A DNA stretch of 64,000 bases. Origin: Dicaeum eximium (lineage: Eukaryota; Chordata; Aves; Passeriformes; Dicaeidae). Position 1 is the stretch's first letter. The number at the start of each line of letters is the position of its first letter. Made by a program: the position numbers and the translations under genes. This document shows positions 40,801 through 54,827 of the stretch, in pieces. The notes under the pieces are model-generated. The model did no database searches. It was not told where the DNA came from and saw only the letters and a program-made list of their open reading frames with translations. Where the stretch lies: the NCBI GenBank assembly GCA_013396995.1, contig VWZP01005528.1:1227527-1291526 (forward strand), given 5' to 3'.

Positions 40801-42609
40801 GTTCCGAAAACACTTGAAAGCAATTATGTTTAGGTGATGTGAAATGTTTGATGAAAGTCTCCAGCTCATGCTCAAGAGGAGTCTTTGAAGTAAGAATAGC
40901 AGGATTTTATTATTCTGGAGGTGTATAATTTAGTGTAAATAGACATCCCATGGAAGCACTGGGACAGAAGTAGGATATATATTTGGAAAGTTCATTTAAT
41001 ATAATATAATAATGTATTACACTACACAAAAAATCCTCTCTTTAACACGTGCTATAAAAATTGTTCTTTGATGCTTTCTGAAGCAAGAGACCCAATTTAA
41101 CTCTCTGTCTTTCTTGTTCTGCTAAAGAGAGAGACATCCAACTGCCTCACAGGGAAGTCACTGCTTCTGTCATTAATAAAACAGGATTTGTGATTCTTTC
41201 AAGTCCAAGAGGAGATCAGTAGTTTTGATTATTTTTTTTTTTACTTCCATAATAAATAAATAATTTAGTTAAAAAATAGTTAAACATCTCTTGTTGCTGT
41301 TTTACTTTGGATTTTGTCCTTTAGAAGAGGACAATTAGCTACAGTGAATGCAGAACACATCCAGCTAATGCATCACTGAAGCTGGGGAGCTTTTTAAATT
41401 TTATCTATTTATACACCCTTAATACCACCCTGTGCTCCTGCACAGACAAAGAAGGGAAACACTGCATCTGTGGGGGGAGCCTCACCTCAGGAATCAGATT
41501 GCAGGTGCTTAGCATGTTGAAGTGCTGATCTTTTGGGAGTGGGAAACAAGGGGAGAGTTTCCCCTTCAGCTTTCTCATGCTGTGTCCCTCCTCCTCATGC
41601 CCCATCCTCTCTCTGGGTGTAAGAGCCTCATTGACTCAACACAGCATGGCTTCTCCAACGGAAGCTGAGACAGCAAGACACAAAAAGTGAGGATTTATCT
41701 CCTCTTTCCATCAGGACTGCCTGAAAGAGGATGCTGGTTTTAACAGTGCACATCAGTACATTGCTTTGATGAAATAAAAAAGCCTTTGAAAAAGCTTAGC
41801 CCTGACTAGCAGACATCCTCTGGATATAGGCAAGCATAAATTAAGGTCTCTGCCTAATCACAGACTAGGAACCTCAGCAATTCTTTGGTATTTTTTCAAT
41901 TTATAATTGATAGTGCAGTTGCGGTGTGCTGCTTCTGAGGCAGTCCAACTTGGAAAAACAAATTTCTCCATATTCCTTGCCTTTCCACCCGCTGTGTCTT
42001 TAGAGAGGCTTTCTGTGAGGCTTCTGGGGCTCTGGGGCCTTGTCAGATCTGAGGATGTACACACTGGCTGAGTCCACCAAGATTTCTGAACTGGGACCTG
42101 TAGCCCTCCTTGAGAATGGAGATGCTCTGAAATTTGTGAGGCTGTGTGTGCCCATGTATCCAAGGGGAATCAGCTGGGGCAGGGATGCATGCAGCACTCT
42201 TTTCATGGAGGGCTACCATGATAAGGCTTGTGAAAAAATGAAAATCTCAGTTCTGTGATCTACCAGAAGCTTTCATTTAAGATGAGCCTCATGTGCAGAC
42301 AGAGGAGTGAGGTAACATGCAGCTGGGTATGAGACATGGCAGATGTGTCTGTAACATGTCACTGAAATCAAACACAGTCCTCACCTGTGCATCTCTCACT
42401 TCTGCCTCCATGTGCATGTTTTACTTCATACTAAATGGACTAAAACTAATCTTTTAGTTTCCTTGTGCCTGGTACTTTATTTTATTTCTTATTTTTTTTT
42501 GGTTTTTTTTTTTAGGCTGGTCTCGTGTTCTCTGTAGACTTTCTTTATGTTCTGTTATTTTTTCTGAGCTGTTCAGTCCTTAAAACTCTTTCATTCTCTT
42601 TCCATCTTT

Positions 42610-42638
42610 CCTCTCTCTATCTCTCTCTCTCTCTCTCT
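42610..42638. repeat. (CT)n microsatellite
   Basis: A CT dinucleotide run interrupted once by AT, inside a pyrimidine-rich region that begins near 42476 with long T-runs. Confidence 0.95.
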
Positions 42639-43420
42639 TTATCTTATTCTACCTCCCTTTCACTTTTTCTCATCTGGCTACTCCCATCATGATATTTAAT
42701 AAAGTAAATGTAAAATTAACCGCCTCAAAAATTAACTGCTTCAAAATCTTTTCCCTCAAAGATCTCTCTGCCCCCTACCAGTGTGTTTGACTCATCCTGT
42801 GAGACAAATCACCTGCAAGTGTCCTTTTTCCCTGGATTTTGTCCCTTTTAACCCTGCTCAGATGAGAATGCATTCTCAGCACTTAATCCAGTCCATTTAG
42901 TTCCCAACCAGTCAGCCTCTGCCTGCTTCCTAGCTAAACCAGTTGAACCCTTTCTCTGCTTCTCAGTGCAGACCTTCAGTTTCACTGAGAACATGTATGC
43001 CCTTCTGTCTCTCTTAATTACTGGATTCATCTCGTCTTTGTTCCCTGCCCTCACATTTGACTTTGTGAGCAGTAATTATCTCATACCATTGTTTTAAAAT
43101 CCCTAGCCAGTTTGTGAGGTACAGCTCCAGACATGCCATGTCTTAAGCATCAGCTTTGCCACAAGTATGCAGTGTAAGAGCCCAGCTGCTCTCTATGAGC
43201 TTTGTAGGCTGATTTCTCCATGCAGTCACTATCACCTCCTTTCCCCCTCGTCCCAGTACCCGCTTGGCCTTCTCAGAGCCTCGTAGGCTCTCAGGTATTA
43301 ATGCCATTTGTGGTTTCACTTCTCCCCATAAGGACCTCAAGGGCCCTGGGGTTCAAAGGCAGCCTGATCTGGGAGCAGGAGACAAGCAAGGCAGAGGCAC
43401 GGGGGTTTTTTTGAATTTAT

Positions 43421-44185
43421 GACAATTTTTCAAGTGAATTGTAATGGATTTCCTTTCAAGTACTTGTCCGGTCTCCCCTTGAACTGGTTAAAAATACTTC
43501 TGTCCTTTGCATACTCCTTCAAGGTGTTCCACAGCCCTGCAGCTGTACTTCATGGAGTCACCTGTCCTAATCCCAAAGCCTGCTCCTCAATAGAAAATGG
43601 TCAACTCAACGATCAAAATCTGGTGTATGAAATCAGGGCTGGTTTTCATGGTGTTTTCTTTCTTTATCCTTAGCTAAGCAAAACTTCACCTGACATTTCA
43701 CACAGTCTTGTGAGATGTGTCTGCAGTCTGTCACAACCTGCCCTTATTGCTTTAAACAATTTTGTATCATGTGTGACCTTTATGTCTCAATGCTCATGCC
43801 CTTTTCCATGTTATTTATGGGTATTTTGAACAGAACAGCCCTCAGTACAGATCTCTAAAATTTCCACTGGTAACTTCCATCTATTGAGTTAAATGACCAT
43901 TTTGCCTGTTTGTTTCCTGCCTTTCAGCCATTTCTCTATGCCAGGACTTCCCCCTTCCCCAAGTTTCTTAGTTTCCCTAGAAGTCTGTGGGAATTGACTT
44001 CATAGATAACCTTCATCAATATATTTGCTGCTTCTTTCAAGAACTTTGAGATGCTGGAAAGGCAGGATTTCCAGAAGCCACGTTGGCTCTTGCCCAGGGG
44101 ATCATATCTATGCAGATCATACTGTTTCAAGGCATCCACTGGTTTGATCTTTTATTAAAACTTTTATTACTTAGGCTGATACAGA
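43421..44185 (-). pseudogene. Decayed CR1/L3-type LINE reverse transcriptase relic
   Basis: Read on the minus strand, the segment retains landmarks of the RT domain of CR1/L3-type LINEs in the right order. At about 44080-44100 SQRGFWKSC stands for the QHGFrkgrSC motif. At 43899-43938 GIEKWLKGRKQ stands for the WieKWLtGRkQ motif. At 43828-43852 GSVLRAVLF stands for GSVLGPVLF, followed by an INDLEKG-like run. At 43761-43785 the catalytic IKFADDTK region reads IKVTHDTK, so the active-site aspartates are not intact. Near 43513-43550 LWNTL and FKGRPDKYL match the C-terminal region. Several stops and frame changes interrupt it. It is far more diverged than the other CR1 pieces here and is probably an old amniote insertion. 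The family label rests on remembered motifs, not alignment. Confidence 0.75.
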
Positions 44186-47100
44186 CCTCAGGCTTCCATG
44201 TCTCTAGAACCCCAGATCCTCCTAACACCTCTTTTAACCTTGGTGTCACTTGTGCTTCCTGGCATCCCAAGGTGGGCACTATCTCAGTAATTGAGCCCAG
44301 ATATTCTTAGCTTGTCTTGAACCTCTTGCTGTTTGCTCCTGGTAGTCTGGCAGTCTCCACCCCATCTATTTTTGCCCTGGTTTCTTCCATGCAATCCTAC
44401 TAAATTTGAGACACACTCTGTCCAAGTCCTCTCCCAAGAAGCTTCCAGTGTGGAAATGTCACAGGTTTTGCTACAAGAACCACAGACACTCAAAATTCAC
44501 CTTGCTTCTCTGCAGTGGTCTTGCCCTTCCTGAGCATGGCTTTTAGACCTCAGACTCAGTTGGCCCCATAGTCAGACCTCTGCCAAACTTAATCCTGGTG
44601 TGTTGAAGCAGTGCTTGGAATCAGCTTTGATTCCTTTTATGCCATTGCTTCTTAAAATATTTTATGGCCTAAGAATATTTCTACATTCAGCCCACATGAC
44701 CACTGGATAGAGCTCCTTGAATGACACTTTTGGAAATCAACCAATCTCTTTCACCTGGTGATTCAGTCAAAGAAGCACCTACCATTTCTCAAGCCTCTCC
44801 TGCTGGATACTGTGTATGTTACTCCAAGTGTGGTGTCTGCCACCCAGCACTCATCATATTGCAAGGAAGATTTAGCTGCCTTACCTTCTGTGCTCAGTTC
44901 CCCCATTTATACAGTTTCACTCTCTGCATTTTATCGTGTCTCTGAAAGAGTTCTGGGTCTCTTCTGCTTAGGAAGGGATGATGGATCAAAGTGTGTGGTG
45001 GTGAAAAGACAAAGGGGCATTTCCTGACAGAGATCTTGAACCAGCCCCGTACATCTCTCTATCCTGAGGACAGGGCTGCGTGTTGGTGGTAGCATCCCAA
45101 AACCTGACCTGTGTTTCATGTCCCTGTGTGGGAAATAGCAGGGCAAATTCAGTCACAACAGGGACTGAATCTACCTGGTGCAATCACTTTCTAGTCATGA
45201 TACCCCTAAGGTTTCTCTCAGCTTCTGCTGTCAGTGCTGCTGTCCCTGCAAAACAGGCAGAAATATGGACCCCATGTAAAATTATTTCATTTTCTATCTG
45301 GAAAATACAGTTTTAGCTGTGTTTAAATATACAAGTGGTTTTCAAAATGTTTCTGAGAATAATGTAGCCAGTACTGGTGTCCCAGATATTGACCTCTATC
45401 TATTTTAATTAAATTTATAGTCTAGTTTCTGGTCTATTTCTGTAACTTGCTGAAAGGTCAATCAAGATGCACATTTGCCACCATTTTTCTCTTTGATCAG
45501 TGGTGTTCGTCAACATAGAAATATTTCAGTTCTGTTTCCTGGTCAGACATGCCTGGAAAATGATATACTTTCAACATAAAGCATAATTGTGTACATGAAA
45601 CTAGTGTTCATTTTGTTTTATAAGATGCCTCTCATAGCCTGTGGTATCCTGTCATCTTTACCCTCTCTTCTACTCCCTTACAACAGTTTTGAGAAAGAAA
45701 TAACCTCAGAAGTTTGGAAGTGTAACATTTAACTGCCCATGCCATTTCTAATGCAATATCTGCCCATATTTCAGCCAAGATGATGTAACATCCATCACTT
45801 CAGCACAAACAGATGCATTTTCACAGACTTCTTGGGCAGAAGAGCTTCTCAGACAGCCTGTCTGTCCTAGGGTACACAGGGTTCATCTGACAAGACTGAG
45901 TCCTGCTGAGCTGGGGGTATGGGGGACAGGACTGCGCCACCCTTTGGAAATCAGAAACAAAAGGAATATTGGACAGGAACGGAAGGAATCAGCATCAAAC
46001 AATCACCTCCTCTTCCATCATCTCCTCCTGTTGTCACTGTAATCCCCAATACAAGCTGCCTCAAAATGCAGAGTGCCTTTCAGAAGATTATCTGTATCAA
46101 TGCAGGCTTTGAAGTAGGGGCTGCTGGCATCTCATTACAGACAGAGATCAAACCTCGGAGATTACCGTGGTCCTGGGCCTGCTGGACTTCATTCACACAT
46201 CACAGAAGTGCTAAGCTATCAAAGGGCTCTGTCCGTGTGTTACTTTCTCAGCCATAAATCCAGCAGCACGAACCCAGTGCCATTTTTTTTTTTAAACAAA
46301 TGAGTCCTTTCGGCCTGTAAGGTGTCTTTTCCTTCATGGGGCTGAATACAGTTTGGGAAATAGAAAGATAAATTGAAGTAATATCCTTGGGGTATTTGGG
46401 CCGGATGTTGACTGTATCTTTTTCTTTTGGTAAAGCAAACAGAAAGCCATTTGAAGTGCAGACTTGCCCACTGAGGACAAATCCAGGGTGCAAAGGGCGA
46501 TCCTGGTGCCAGCCATTGCTGGGACTCACGGCTGTGCAGGAACCATGCCAGCCAGAGGAGTCAGGGCCTGTACATGCTGCTTGAATCAGCTTAGAGACAG
46601 CATGTTCCCTTCCAGCCCATCCCACTCCAGGCTACCAGTCCCTTGGATAGTAGATTTTAAAGTACAGGAGGTGGGTTTGCTTCCACTTCAAAATGTTCTG
46701 AAGATGGGAGATGACTATGAAGCCTTCCTAATTCCTGTCCCACAGCTGCATTTAGGACAGGGTTGTGTTAATAAGTTGTGCCAGAGCCTAAAGGCTCAGG
46801 TATGCCAGCTCTCCCCACCACTGCAGCAGCAGCTGGGAGCTCACAGAGGGCATTGACACTGTTTCTAGGCTGGAATTTGAAGATCATGCTTAGCCTTCTG
46901 CTGTCATTACCATGGAGCAAACTCAAAATGGTTGTGAAATGCAGCACCTGTATTCAGAGGCAATTTTATTCATGAAATCTACTTGCTTACTCCCAAGCAC
47001 TGTTAGAGATGGCTACCTCTGGATGGAATTTATCTAGCTGGATCCACGTGTGTGTCTTGCTGAAGGGCCAGTGATACTGTTCTGAGAGGATTCTGCTGGG

Positions 47101-50100
47101 AAGGTTTGACTTGAAGCTAGGGTCACCCACATGCCAAGCAGGCACATCAATACCATGTGCAAGATGTTCCCACCCAAGGGTTTTTGAAGCTGGCCAGACA
47201 AAAAAGGAGACTCAGCTACAGCTGCTAGGCTAACATAGTCCTGCATACACAGTCTTGAATGTAACCAGGACCTGGTGGAGATCTGTCAGTATCTCAACAG
47301 GATGAGCTAACTCTGCCTTGCACCTCAGCAGTGTCTGGGTGGTCAACAGCCCCCAGTTTGCAGCTGGGTTGTACCTGGCTGACCTGTGTGTGTCACCAAG
47401 GTCTACAAAGCACCCTGCAGGTTGGCCTGCTTGGGTGCATTTTCCCCCAGGAACCCTTTCCTTTCATCATCTGAAACTGAGGATGTTCTTTTAAAACACT
47501 CATACCAGCAACTTAACAGAATTTTGACCAAAGAACCACAAATAGACCAAAAAAAAATTCTTGAGGTGCTCCTATTTCCATCTCTCCTTAATATATGAAA
47601 AGAACAATAGCCATCAGTCATCTCCCTGCTTCCCAGCATTTTAGTTCCAGTTACACCATAATTGCTGGCATCACAACATTAGCTTCTGCTGTTGGAAACA
47701 GCCCATGAACTGAGGAATGGGAAGCAGAAATACTGAAGAGAGCTTACTGTGGGAAAGGACCTAAAAATGAAGGAATTAGAAAAGAAAAGCATGGGGACAA
47801 ATGTTATTTGCAGACATTTAAGTATTACTTAACAGCATATTCTTTTCAGAAATATAGAAGGTTCCTAAAAATATATTTTTATCCCTTCTTCTGTTTGGAT
47901 TTGCTAATGGTACAGAGTGACCTCTCTTTTGGCCAGAGGAACCTTGATCAACAGCATCAGAGAGTGCTCTGTCCACTGGAGACCACTTTTGTGGAAAACC
48001 TGAATGTGCTCCATGCTGTGTAGAAATATCTGTTCTAGTTTTTGATTCAAGGACTCATTTCATGCACCGTAAGCCTTGGCTTGGGAGACATTCTCCAAAG
48101 GTGGGACACCAGTTTTTTTGTCCATTCCCATCTCTGCTCCATTGCAGAGAAGATCTGATTAGATCTCAGCCTGACATCAGCCAGGTTCAGAACAGATGTG
48201 TTTATTTGGATGGGAAGCATCAAGTTTTAAAGTAGAGCTGACATTTAAAGGGGAACAAGAGCAGGAAAACTTTCAAGAGATCAATACCCAGTGCTACCCA
48301 GTTCCAGGACAGAATAAAATAGGTGAGGCCAGACACCTTAAGTTTGTGGCTCTCCCAAATCCAGTGTTGCTCCCAGCAATGACAAATGTATACTTAAAAG
48401 TCCTAGCAAGGGAAAGCCAAGCCAAGCAGAGTGCACTTTCAGTATGCAATTAGCATAAATACACTTTGTGCTAAACTGCCCAGAATTAGAAACAAAGAGC
48501 TTGAGAAGGTTCTAATTGTTTCAAAGGGAATACATGTCATGGAGAAGAAGACAAAGGGGAGCTGTGTCCAAGAAGACGTGAGACAGAAGCCAAACCAGCA
48601 ATTGCCTGAATCCAAAACAGTCCCAGAGGCTTTCTCTGAAGCCTTGCCAGTGGACTCGCCACTGGAATTTGCCAGGGACTTTACCCTAAACCCAGCCATC
48701 AACCTTGCCACTCATGGCAAATGATACATCCCAGTTGGCACAGTGAACCTGCCATGCTTACAGTGAGAATGGCCACAATTACTGAGTTTATTGCTGAAGT
48801 CCAGCAGATGAAAGAAGGAACATCAAGCACATCACTAGAACCACCACATTTAAGATGCATCTTTGTAATTGAAAGATGACTTAAGAAGAAAAATGTTTGC
48901 TTGAAGCTTTTTTCTCCTAGCTCGTGGTCAGCATGGAGATTGGCAGTATGTGGCAATATAGTGAAGGCACAGGGAGACCTTCAAAATGAGTTGGTGAAGA
49001 ATGACAGCTAACTCTAGCCTTGCTCATTTCTTAGCCTGCCCTCCCATGGGATTGATAGCATTTACTCAGATCTTCCCTCAGTGGCCAGCAGATGAGACTC
49101 AAAACACAAACTCCTCCATCTGCAAACCCCATCCCACACTGCCCTGAGAATGTCTGTGCTTTCTGGCTGCTGTCAGGCAGCACCATGATAACCATGACCA
49201 GAGACCCCATGGTGGCCAATGCAAAGCCTGTGCAGGCAGTGATGTGCAGGCAGGGCAGCAGGTGGGTAAAGCTCACACTGCCTTTGATCCCTTCTGCATG
49301 TCTGCTGGGATTTGGTGCTGCACAGGCTGCAGGATTGCCCTCTGGCTCCATGGTGCTGGGTCAGGTCTGTTGTCCTTTCAACATGCCCTGAGTATTCACA
49401 GCCAGGATCCTGACAGGTTTCTGTGCCAGGGCCTTTTATGTCATGCTGCAGATGCGTCCTTTGTCCCCAGCTCAGACTTTCAGACTCCTCTCAATATAAA
49501 GTTTCAAAATTGTCTCTTGGACCAGCTCAACACTCTTTCCATCCCCCCTCCCCAGATAAACAATGTTTATTTGACTTGGAAAAGAAAGAACAATTTTCTT
49601 CTTAATTATGAAAGATGTGCTGTACAGAATACCTCTCCTAAGACTGTGCAAAATTGCATTTAGCAACAATGAAGTTACAGTACTGTAGTCGGGGTCTCAG
49701 AAGCCATTTGTCTAACCTTCAAACTGGTTGGCACTTTTCATCACTTCCCTTTGTCACTGAGACTTCCTTTATTTGTCTATACCTCTTTCTTCTATATGAG
49801 ATGCAATCTTTACTATGTAGATATGAACATAAATATTTAGACACAACTGGAGAAGCTTTCAGATGTTTGCTTAGAAATAAATCTTTCTGTGAGTCCTTGG
49901 TTCAAGATGGAAGCAGGAAGTAATTGCCCATGAAATTCCCTTTGTGTTGGCAAGAGGAATAGTTACTTCATATCTGTCGAAGGATGGCTTTGGGTAAATG
50001 GGCTGCTGGAAGTAAAATTGATGCTCAAGAGCAGCACTTGGGTGAAATGTTTTCTGAGATTTTGTTTTCTTTCCTAACAGATTGAGAGACTCTAAAAATG

Positions 50101-53100
50101 AAAAATATCAAAAAGGTTGTTTTCATGTGTTAAGACTTTCTTCCAGTGACACACTAAATGCCAAGGGGAATGTATCTCTGTGTCAGAAGTACTGTGTAGA
50201 TGTTACAGATCAGTAGCTGCAGTGCCTCTCATTTCCCTTCCCTTTTGTCTTGGGCCAAAATCCACTGAAGTGAAAGGAGAGCTACCACAATCTCCTTGCA
50301 GGCTTTGGACAAGATGCATAAGCAGCCACTGTGTCTCCAGCTCAGTCCTTACTACACCTGCTACAGTTACATGTCAGCTGAGGCAGAGGTTGTCCATGGA
50401 TATGTGCAGGTTTGGCTGGGGAAAATGCAAAAGAATCAACCCTTCTTTCACAGGGGCTATGTGCAGTGGCATTACTTGGCATTTTGAGAGTACATACAGC
50501 TCAGCTGATGGTCAGCAACTGAAGTGTCAGGAATCTGACCTTCTTGCTGGGCTTTAAAACTTTCAGGTGCCTCCCATTCTCAAGAGAGACTGAGTCTCCT
50601 GTTTCAAGGCATAACTTGCTTGCTCAGCATTCCTACATTTCAATGGGTTTCCATCAGACACATTCTTCCCTTTCAGTTTTCTCTCTAGTGAGGAATAAGC
50701 AACTTGAGATGCTTGGAGAACATCTGCTTTGATGCTCATTGTCTGTCTAATTTCCAGGCATCAGGTGCTCATGCTTCCAGAGTCACCTGGAAATCCTGAA
50801 AGTTTTCTTATTAAATGGCACTAAAAACTGTTGAATTAAAAATTTTACATAAAGGAAAAGTTGCACATATGTATCTTCTTGTTGACGTTTCCCATCTCCA
50901 AACACTAACAGTTCTATTTAGGAAACAGAACAGCATTTCACAAAGTATTACAATTTCAGTTTCAGTTTGCAGTGGTATGTTTTTCTCCCACAAAATAGAA
51001 GGAATAGCTTCCATCCATGGCTGCAACTGAAACAGCAATGCTTCACCCAAATCTCTTTATACTTTGATTCTCTGGGAGGGTTCCTCCTACCCATCCCCAT
51101 GACTGAGACTCATCCCTCTGCTTTGCAATAGTCAAGAGGCTCAGAAGCCTTCTGAAACCAGCAAGGTGACCTCTGAAGTGTCCCCATCTGGAGGTAAGAA
51201 CAGCTCACGTCTCCAGCTTAGGAGAATGGGGAGAGGGGTGGGGCTTGTTTGGCTCTTTTAAACCCTTTTGTGTTATTTGGCGTAGAGGCGCCATGAGGTC
51301 ATCTCCTCCTGGATTCCTTGTCTAAATGCCAGCTAAGGACACCAAAGGTATGGCAACTCAGCTTCAGGAAAAACAAAATTTGAACAGGAGAAGCAGATGC
51401 CAAACAGTAGCTGCATCTGGATTTTGGGTGATCAACTCCACATGTATTTTCCCATTACTACATAATAGCCTAAGAAAACATTTTATTCTTCCTTTGCATT
51501 CCAGGATCTCTTCATGTCTGAAACCTGTCTTGACCATGCTGAGTGAAAAATCTGCTAGATCAGAACTGGTAAGAAGATATTGGTAGTGTGGTGGTTACAT
51601 TGCTAATTGGAACTTCTTCCCATGGGATAGCTGTATGAAGACATTTCACAAAACACATACTCCACAAGCCAGGGAATATAAGGCAAAACCTGAGGCACAG
51701 AGTGCCCAGATCCCAAGGATCTGGCTCTTGCTAGATTTAACTTATTGAAACTGGGAGGTCTTTGTCATTCCTAGAATTAGTAGCTACCAGACAACTAAAT
51801 TAGATGTGAGGCTGTTCTCAACTTTTCATTCCTTTCTTTTTTTAGTGCTATTTTTTCCTTTGAGCAGATGTTTTTAATACAGCGTCCTGAAATGCTTACA
51901 GCTGTCAGTGTCTAATGAGCCTCTAACATGCCATTTCATACTATCGGTTTATGCTATTAAACCATACCACTTACAGAAAAAAATGTTATATTTGTATGGT
52001 TTGCAGTACTTCTGGAATAATCTACTTCCTGTCTGTCAGCATTTATTGTCAATCATTTTTATACAAAGGTTTGCATCTTGGGGGAGAAACACACACGGAT
52101 ATATCCTTTTTTTTTTTTTTTGTTACAGCTCAGTAGGAAATGAGCCAACCAGAAGCTCTTCTGGCAGCTACTGCAACAAAAACATATCTATGAATTTATA
52201 AACTAATGATACATGTTCTTGCATAGGAGTTCTTGGTCCTTGGATAAAAAAAGTGAGGAAAAGGCAGTTTGATTTGTCACAAGAATAGAACTGCTCCTAA
52301 ATATAAAGGGTAGATATGTGTTTGTGCATTTACTATATTTTTTTTAAAAATGACATGAAAGTGTTTTAGTAAATAAAATGTGTCTTTAATTTCTTTTAAT
52401 GATACTTCTGGATCTGTAAATAAAGACGGTTATAATAAATAATAAAAAATAAAGGAAAAGGCAGATATTCCAAAGAGCAGCATCTCTGATTTCAGTGCAG
52501 CACCAAAGCAGTTTTCTGCACAAAGCACCTGGCCTTCAGCAAGAGGCACTGCTCTGTAGTTTCAAACCACAACCATCACAATGAGACTCCTCAACTGGGT
52601 GCATTAAAAGCCTGGGACCAGAGCAGGCTTTGAACAAGTTTGAGAAATATGTCCCTAAATGCTGAGTGGTCCCTTTTTGCTATTAAGTGATCATCTTTAT
52701 GGTCGGACTCTTGGTTGAGGAAGAATTGTGCATGTTCCCAAATGCTCCATTATAATCCTGCTGCTGGTCTGCCCTGCAGCTCACTGGGGATGTGATGTGG
52801 CACCCTGGAGTTTGACAGACATGGCTACTTTAAGCCTTTGAGATGCCCTTCTGCTCTCTCCTCAGTGACAAGGTACCATCACACCCTACAGAGCACAGAC
52901 AGTCTGTGAGGTGGAGCCCTTCTTGGAGGAAAACTAATTGCTGACACCCTTTCCTCAGCCTTTTATTTGTGGACACTGCTGTGGCCTCCTGTGTCTCCCC
53001 AAGGCTGTCCCATCTTCCCTGCCTCTTCTAAACCCCAGACATCTCAAAGGCAAGGGGCCAGGAGTCTAAGGATGCAATGTGGCCAGTGTAGGACAGCTTT

Positions 53101-53429
53101 CAGCCAGACCAAATTATCTGGAGCTCAGCATTACCCCTGGTCTGACCTGGTTTTGAAATATTGCCTAAAGTACTGGAAAATAGGAGATGGAGTTCTGCAC
53201 ATCACTGTGAATCAGAGGAAACACTAAGCAGCATTCCAGCAGCGTGGGAGGATCTCTGACACTGGTGCCTGGGCAAAAGCAAACCTGCAGGAGCTGTGGG
53301 CAATTACCCATGGCATGGGCAGCTCCCCAGGCATCACCTGGCTGGGAAACAGCGTCCATGTGCCTAGAGCCAAAGCCCCCAGAGAAGCCCTTATCACTGT
53401 GATGATATTGCTCTAGAGGAGTGAGCTTT
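44186..53429. other. Long stretch of unrecognised non-coding sequence
   Basis: No gene was recognised. The 5' continuation of the LINE relic may extend some way past 44186 but could not be followed. At 52108-52131 a T-run ending in GTTACAG resembles a strong splice acceptor, but no convincing exon follows it. At 52368-52455 AATAAA-type words cluster in AT-rich sequence. Frames of up to 139 codons (49244-49663 plus) have no domain. Confidence 0.5.
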
Positions 53430-53483
53430 GGCCCTGGCCCTGGCCCTGGCCCTGGCCCTGGCCCTGGCCTTGGCTCTGGTCCT
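53430..53483. repeat. GGCCCT hexamer minisatellite
   Basis: Six exact GGCCCT units are followed by three variant units (GGCCTT, GGCTCT, GGTCCT). The minus strand therefore presents six GGG tracts separated by three bases, a classic G-quadruplex-capable pattern. The plus frame at 53421-53615 reads as Gly-Pro repeats, but the frame is short, lacks other features and is probably not a gene. Confidence 0.95.
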
Positions 53484-54827
53484 GGTGGAGGGGACAGAAC
53501 TGCATGCTGTGTCCCTGCCCATCACAGGTGCTGTCCTACACCCAGGCAGCACCATTCTGACCACCAAAAAGTTAGTTTGCTATTAGTTCTTGCAATATTC
53601 CTGACATCAATGTGAGCTGTTTGTCCCAAGTACAGAGGCTGGCTGGCACACAGAGGGGCTATTTCTTTGTTTCACAGTGTCCAGTGGGGTGCTGTGCTGG
53701 TCTGTGACAAGAGCAATAGGTGTCCCTGGCAGACTACATTGCAAACAAGAGTAGGCACCACAGCATGGGAAAAGAGCCAGGCAGACACTCAAGTCTCAGC
53801 TAAAATAATGTGTATATACAGCAGAGTACCACATCCTCCATGGGAATTCCATGGTGAACTCTTTTCTGGAGTAACAATATGTTGCGTTTGAGTAGGGATG
53901 ATAGAGGCTTTGTGGAAAGGTGTTCCTGCTGAGATGACAGCAGGAAAACATTGAATGATGGGGGGTACCAGGCACATAGTGCCTGAGGCTCACATTGCAA
54001 AGACCAGCTCACTGGATTCAAATATATTGGTAGAAGAGGGCACAGAGCACCACAGAAGTACAGGCACACAGCCACACATGCACACCCTCACATGCTCACA
54101 GAGGCCATATTGTAATGGAAAAACAGGGAAAACCCCAGGCACAATGGGTGACATCTCCATGGCATGTAAACAAGAGCTCAAGCAGATTGCTCCCCTCTTC
54201 TCCTGGGAAAGAGCTGAGGCATGGGGCACTTTGGGTGCCCTGAGCTTTCCAGTGACGTTGCAGTGAGTCTGCTCACGGCCATTTCAGCTGTGTCTGTGTC
54301 TGCATGTGGAAGGGGTCATTTATTTTACGAGACTGACAGACGGTGCTGAGCAATGTATTTGACCACACAACCTCTTTGATGGTGAGGAGCTGCTCTCAGT
54401 CTTTACTGAGCAAGAAGTTTCAGTTTCTGCATCAGGCTTGGAAAAGGGCATGTGCCCAAAGGGCTTGCCTATTTTTCACAGCTCTCTTCCCTCTCTCCAC
54501 AAACCTTGCCTTGCCACCACAGGTCCCACAGTACTCGTGTCATACATGGGTGGTCACCAGGGGTTTGTAAGTGACAAGAAGTTCTCCAAGTTCTCTTGGA
54601 GTCGGTCAGAGCTGGGATTTGCTGTGTCAAAGAACAGCCCCTATTTGAAGGTCTGGATTCCTATGGCTGGGAGAGAACTGGTAGTTCATGGAGGCAGCTA
54701 AATTGTGGGCGTGTTTATTGGAATTACAAATAGCTTTATACAGACGGGTTAGCCTGGTCACTGGGAATTTGTATGGGTAATTATGGGCTCATTATTATCT
54801 TCCCTGCAGGGAAGACACATGACCCAG
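53484..54827. other. Unrecognised non-coding sequence
   Basis: No gene or interspersed repeat was recognised. The part from about 54710 to 54827 (GGGCGTGTTTATTGGAATTA onwards) has a complex, homeobox-site-rich look and leads into the MIR-type relic. Confidence 0.45.

Larger units (their letters stand above)
31403..43420. other. Long stretch of unrecognised non-coding sequence
   Basis: I saw no gene. Small tandem repeats (31570, 33419, 37541, 37779, 42610) are listed separately. T-rich patches lie near 38490-38590 and 42470-42520. The segment 36880-37320 is AT-rich but compositionally complex and is discussed as a possible conserved element. Open frames reach 134 codons (35795-36199 minus; 35952-36356 plus) without recognisable domains. 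Confidence 0.5.

Noticed and set aside
52108..52201. Strong splice-acceptor look (T-run then GTTACAG) with a short open frame after it
   Set aside because: The open stretch is about 23 codons in the best frame, without a donor or recognisable protein. T-runs followed by AG are common in this AT-rich DNA.
52368..52455. Cluster of AATAAA-type words, possible gene 3' end
   Set aside because: The segment is simply A+T-rich, there is no upstream coding exon and no clear downstream GT-rich element.
53421..53615. Gly-Pro repeat peptide
   Set aside because: It is produced by the GGCCCT hexamer array, and nothing around it resembles a gene.
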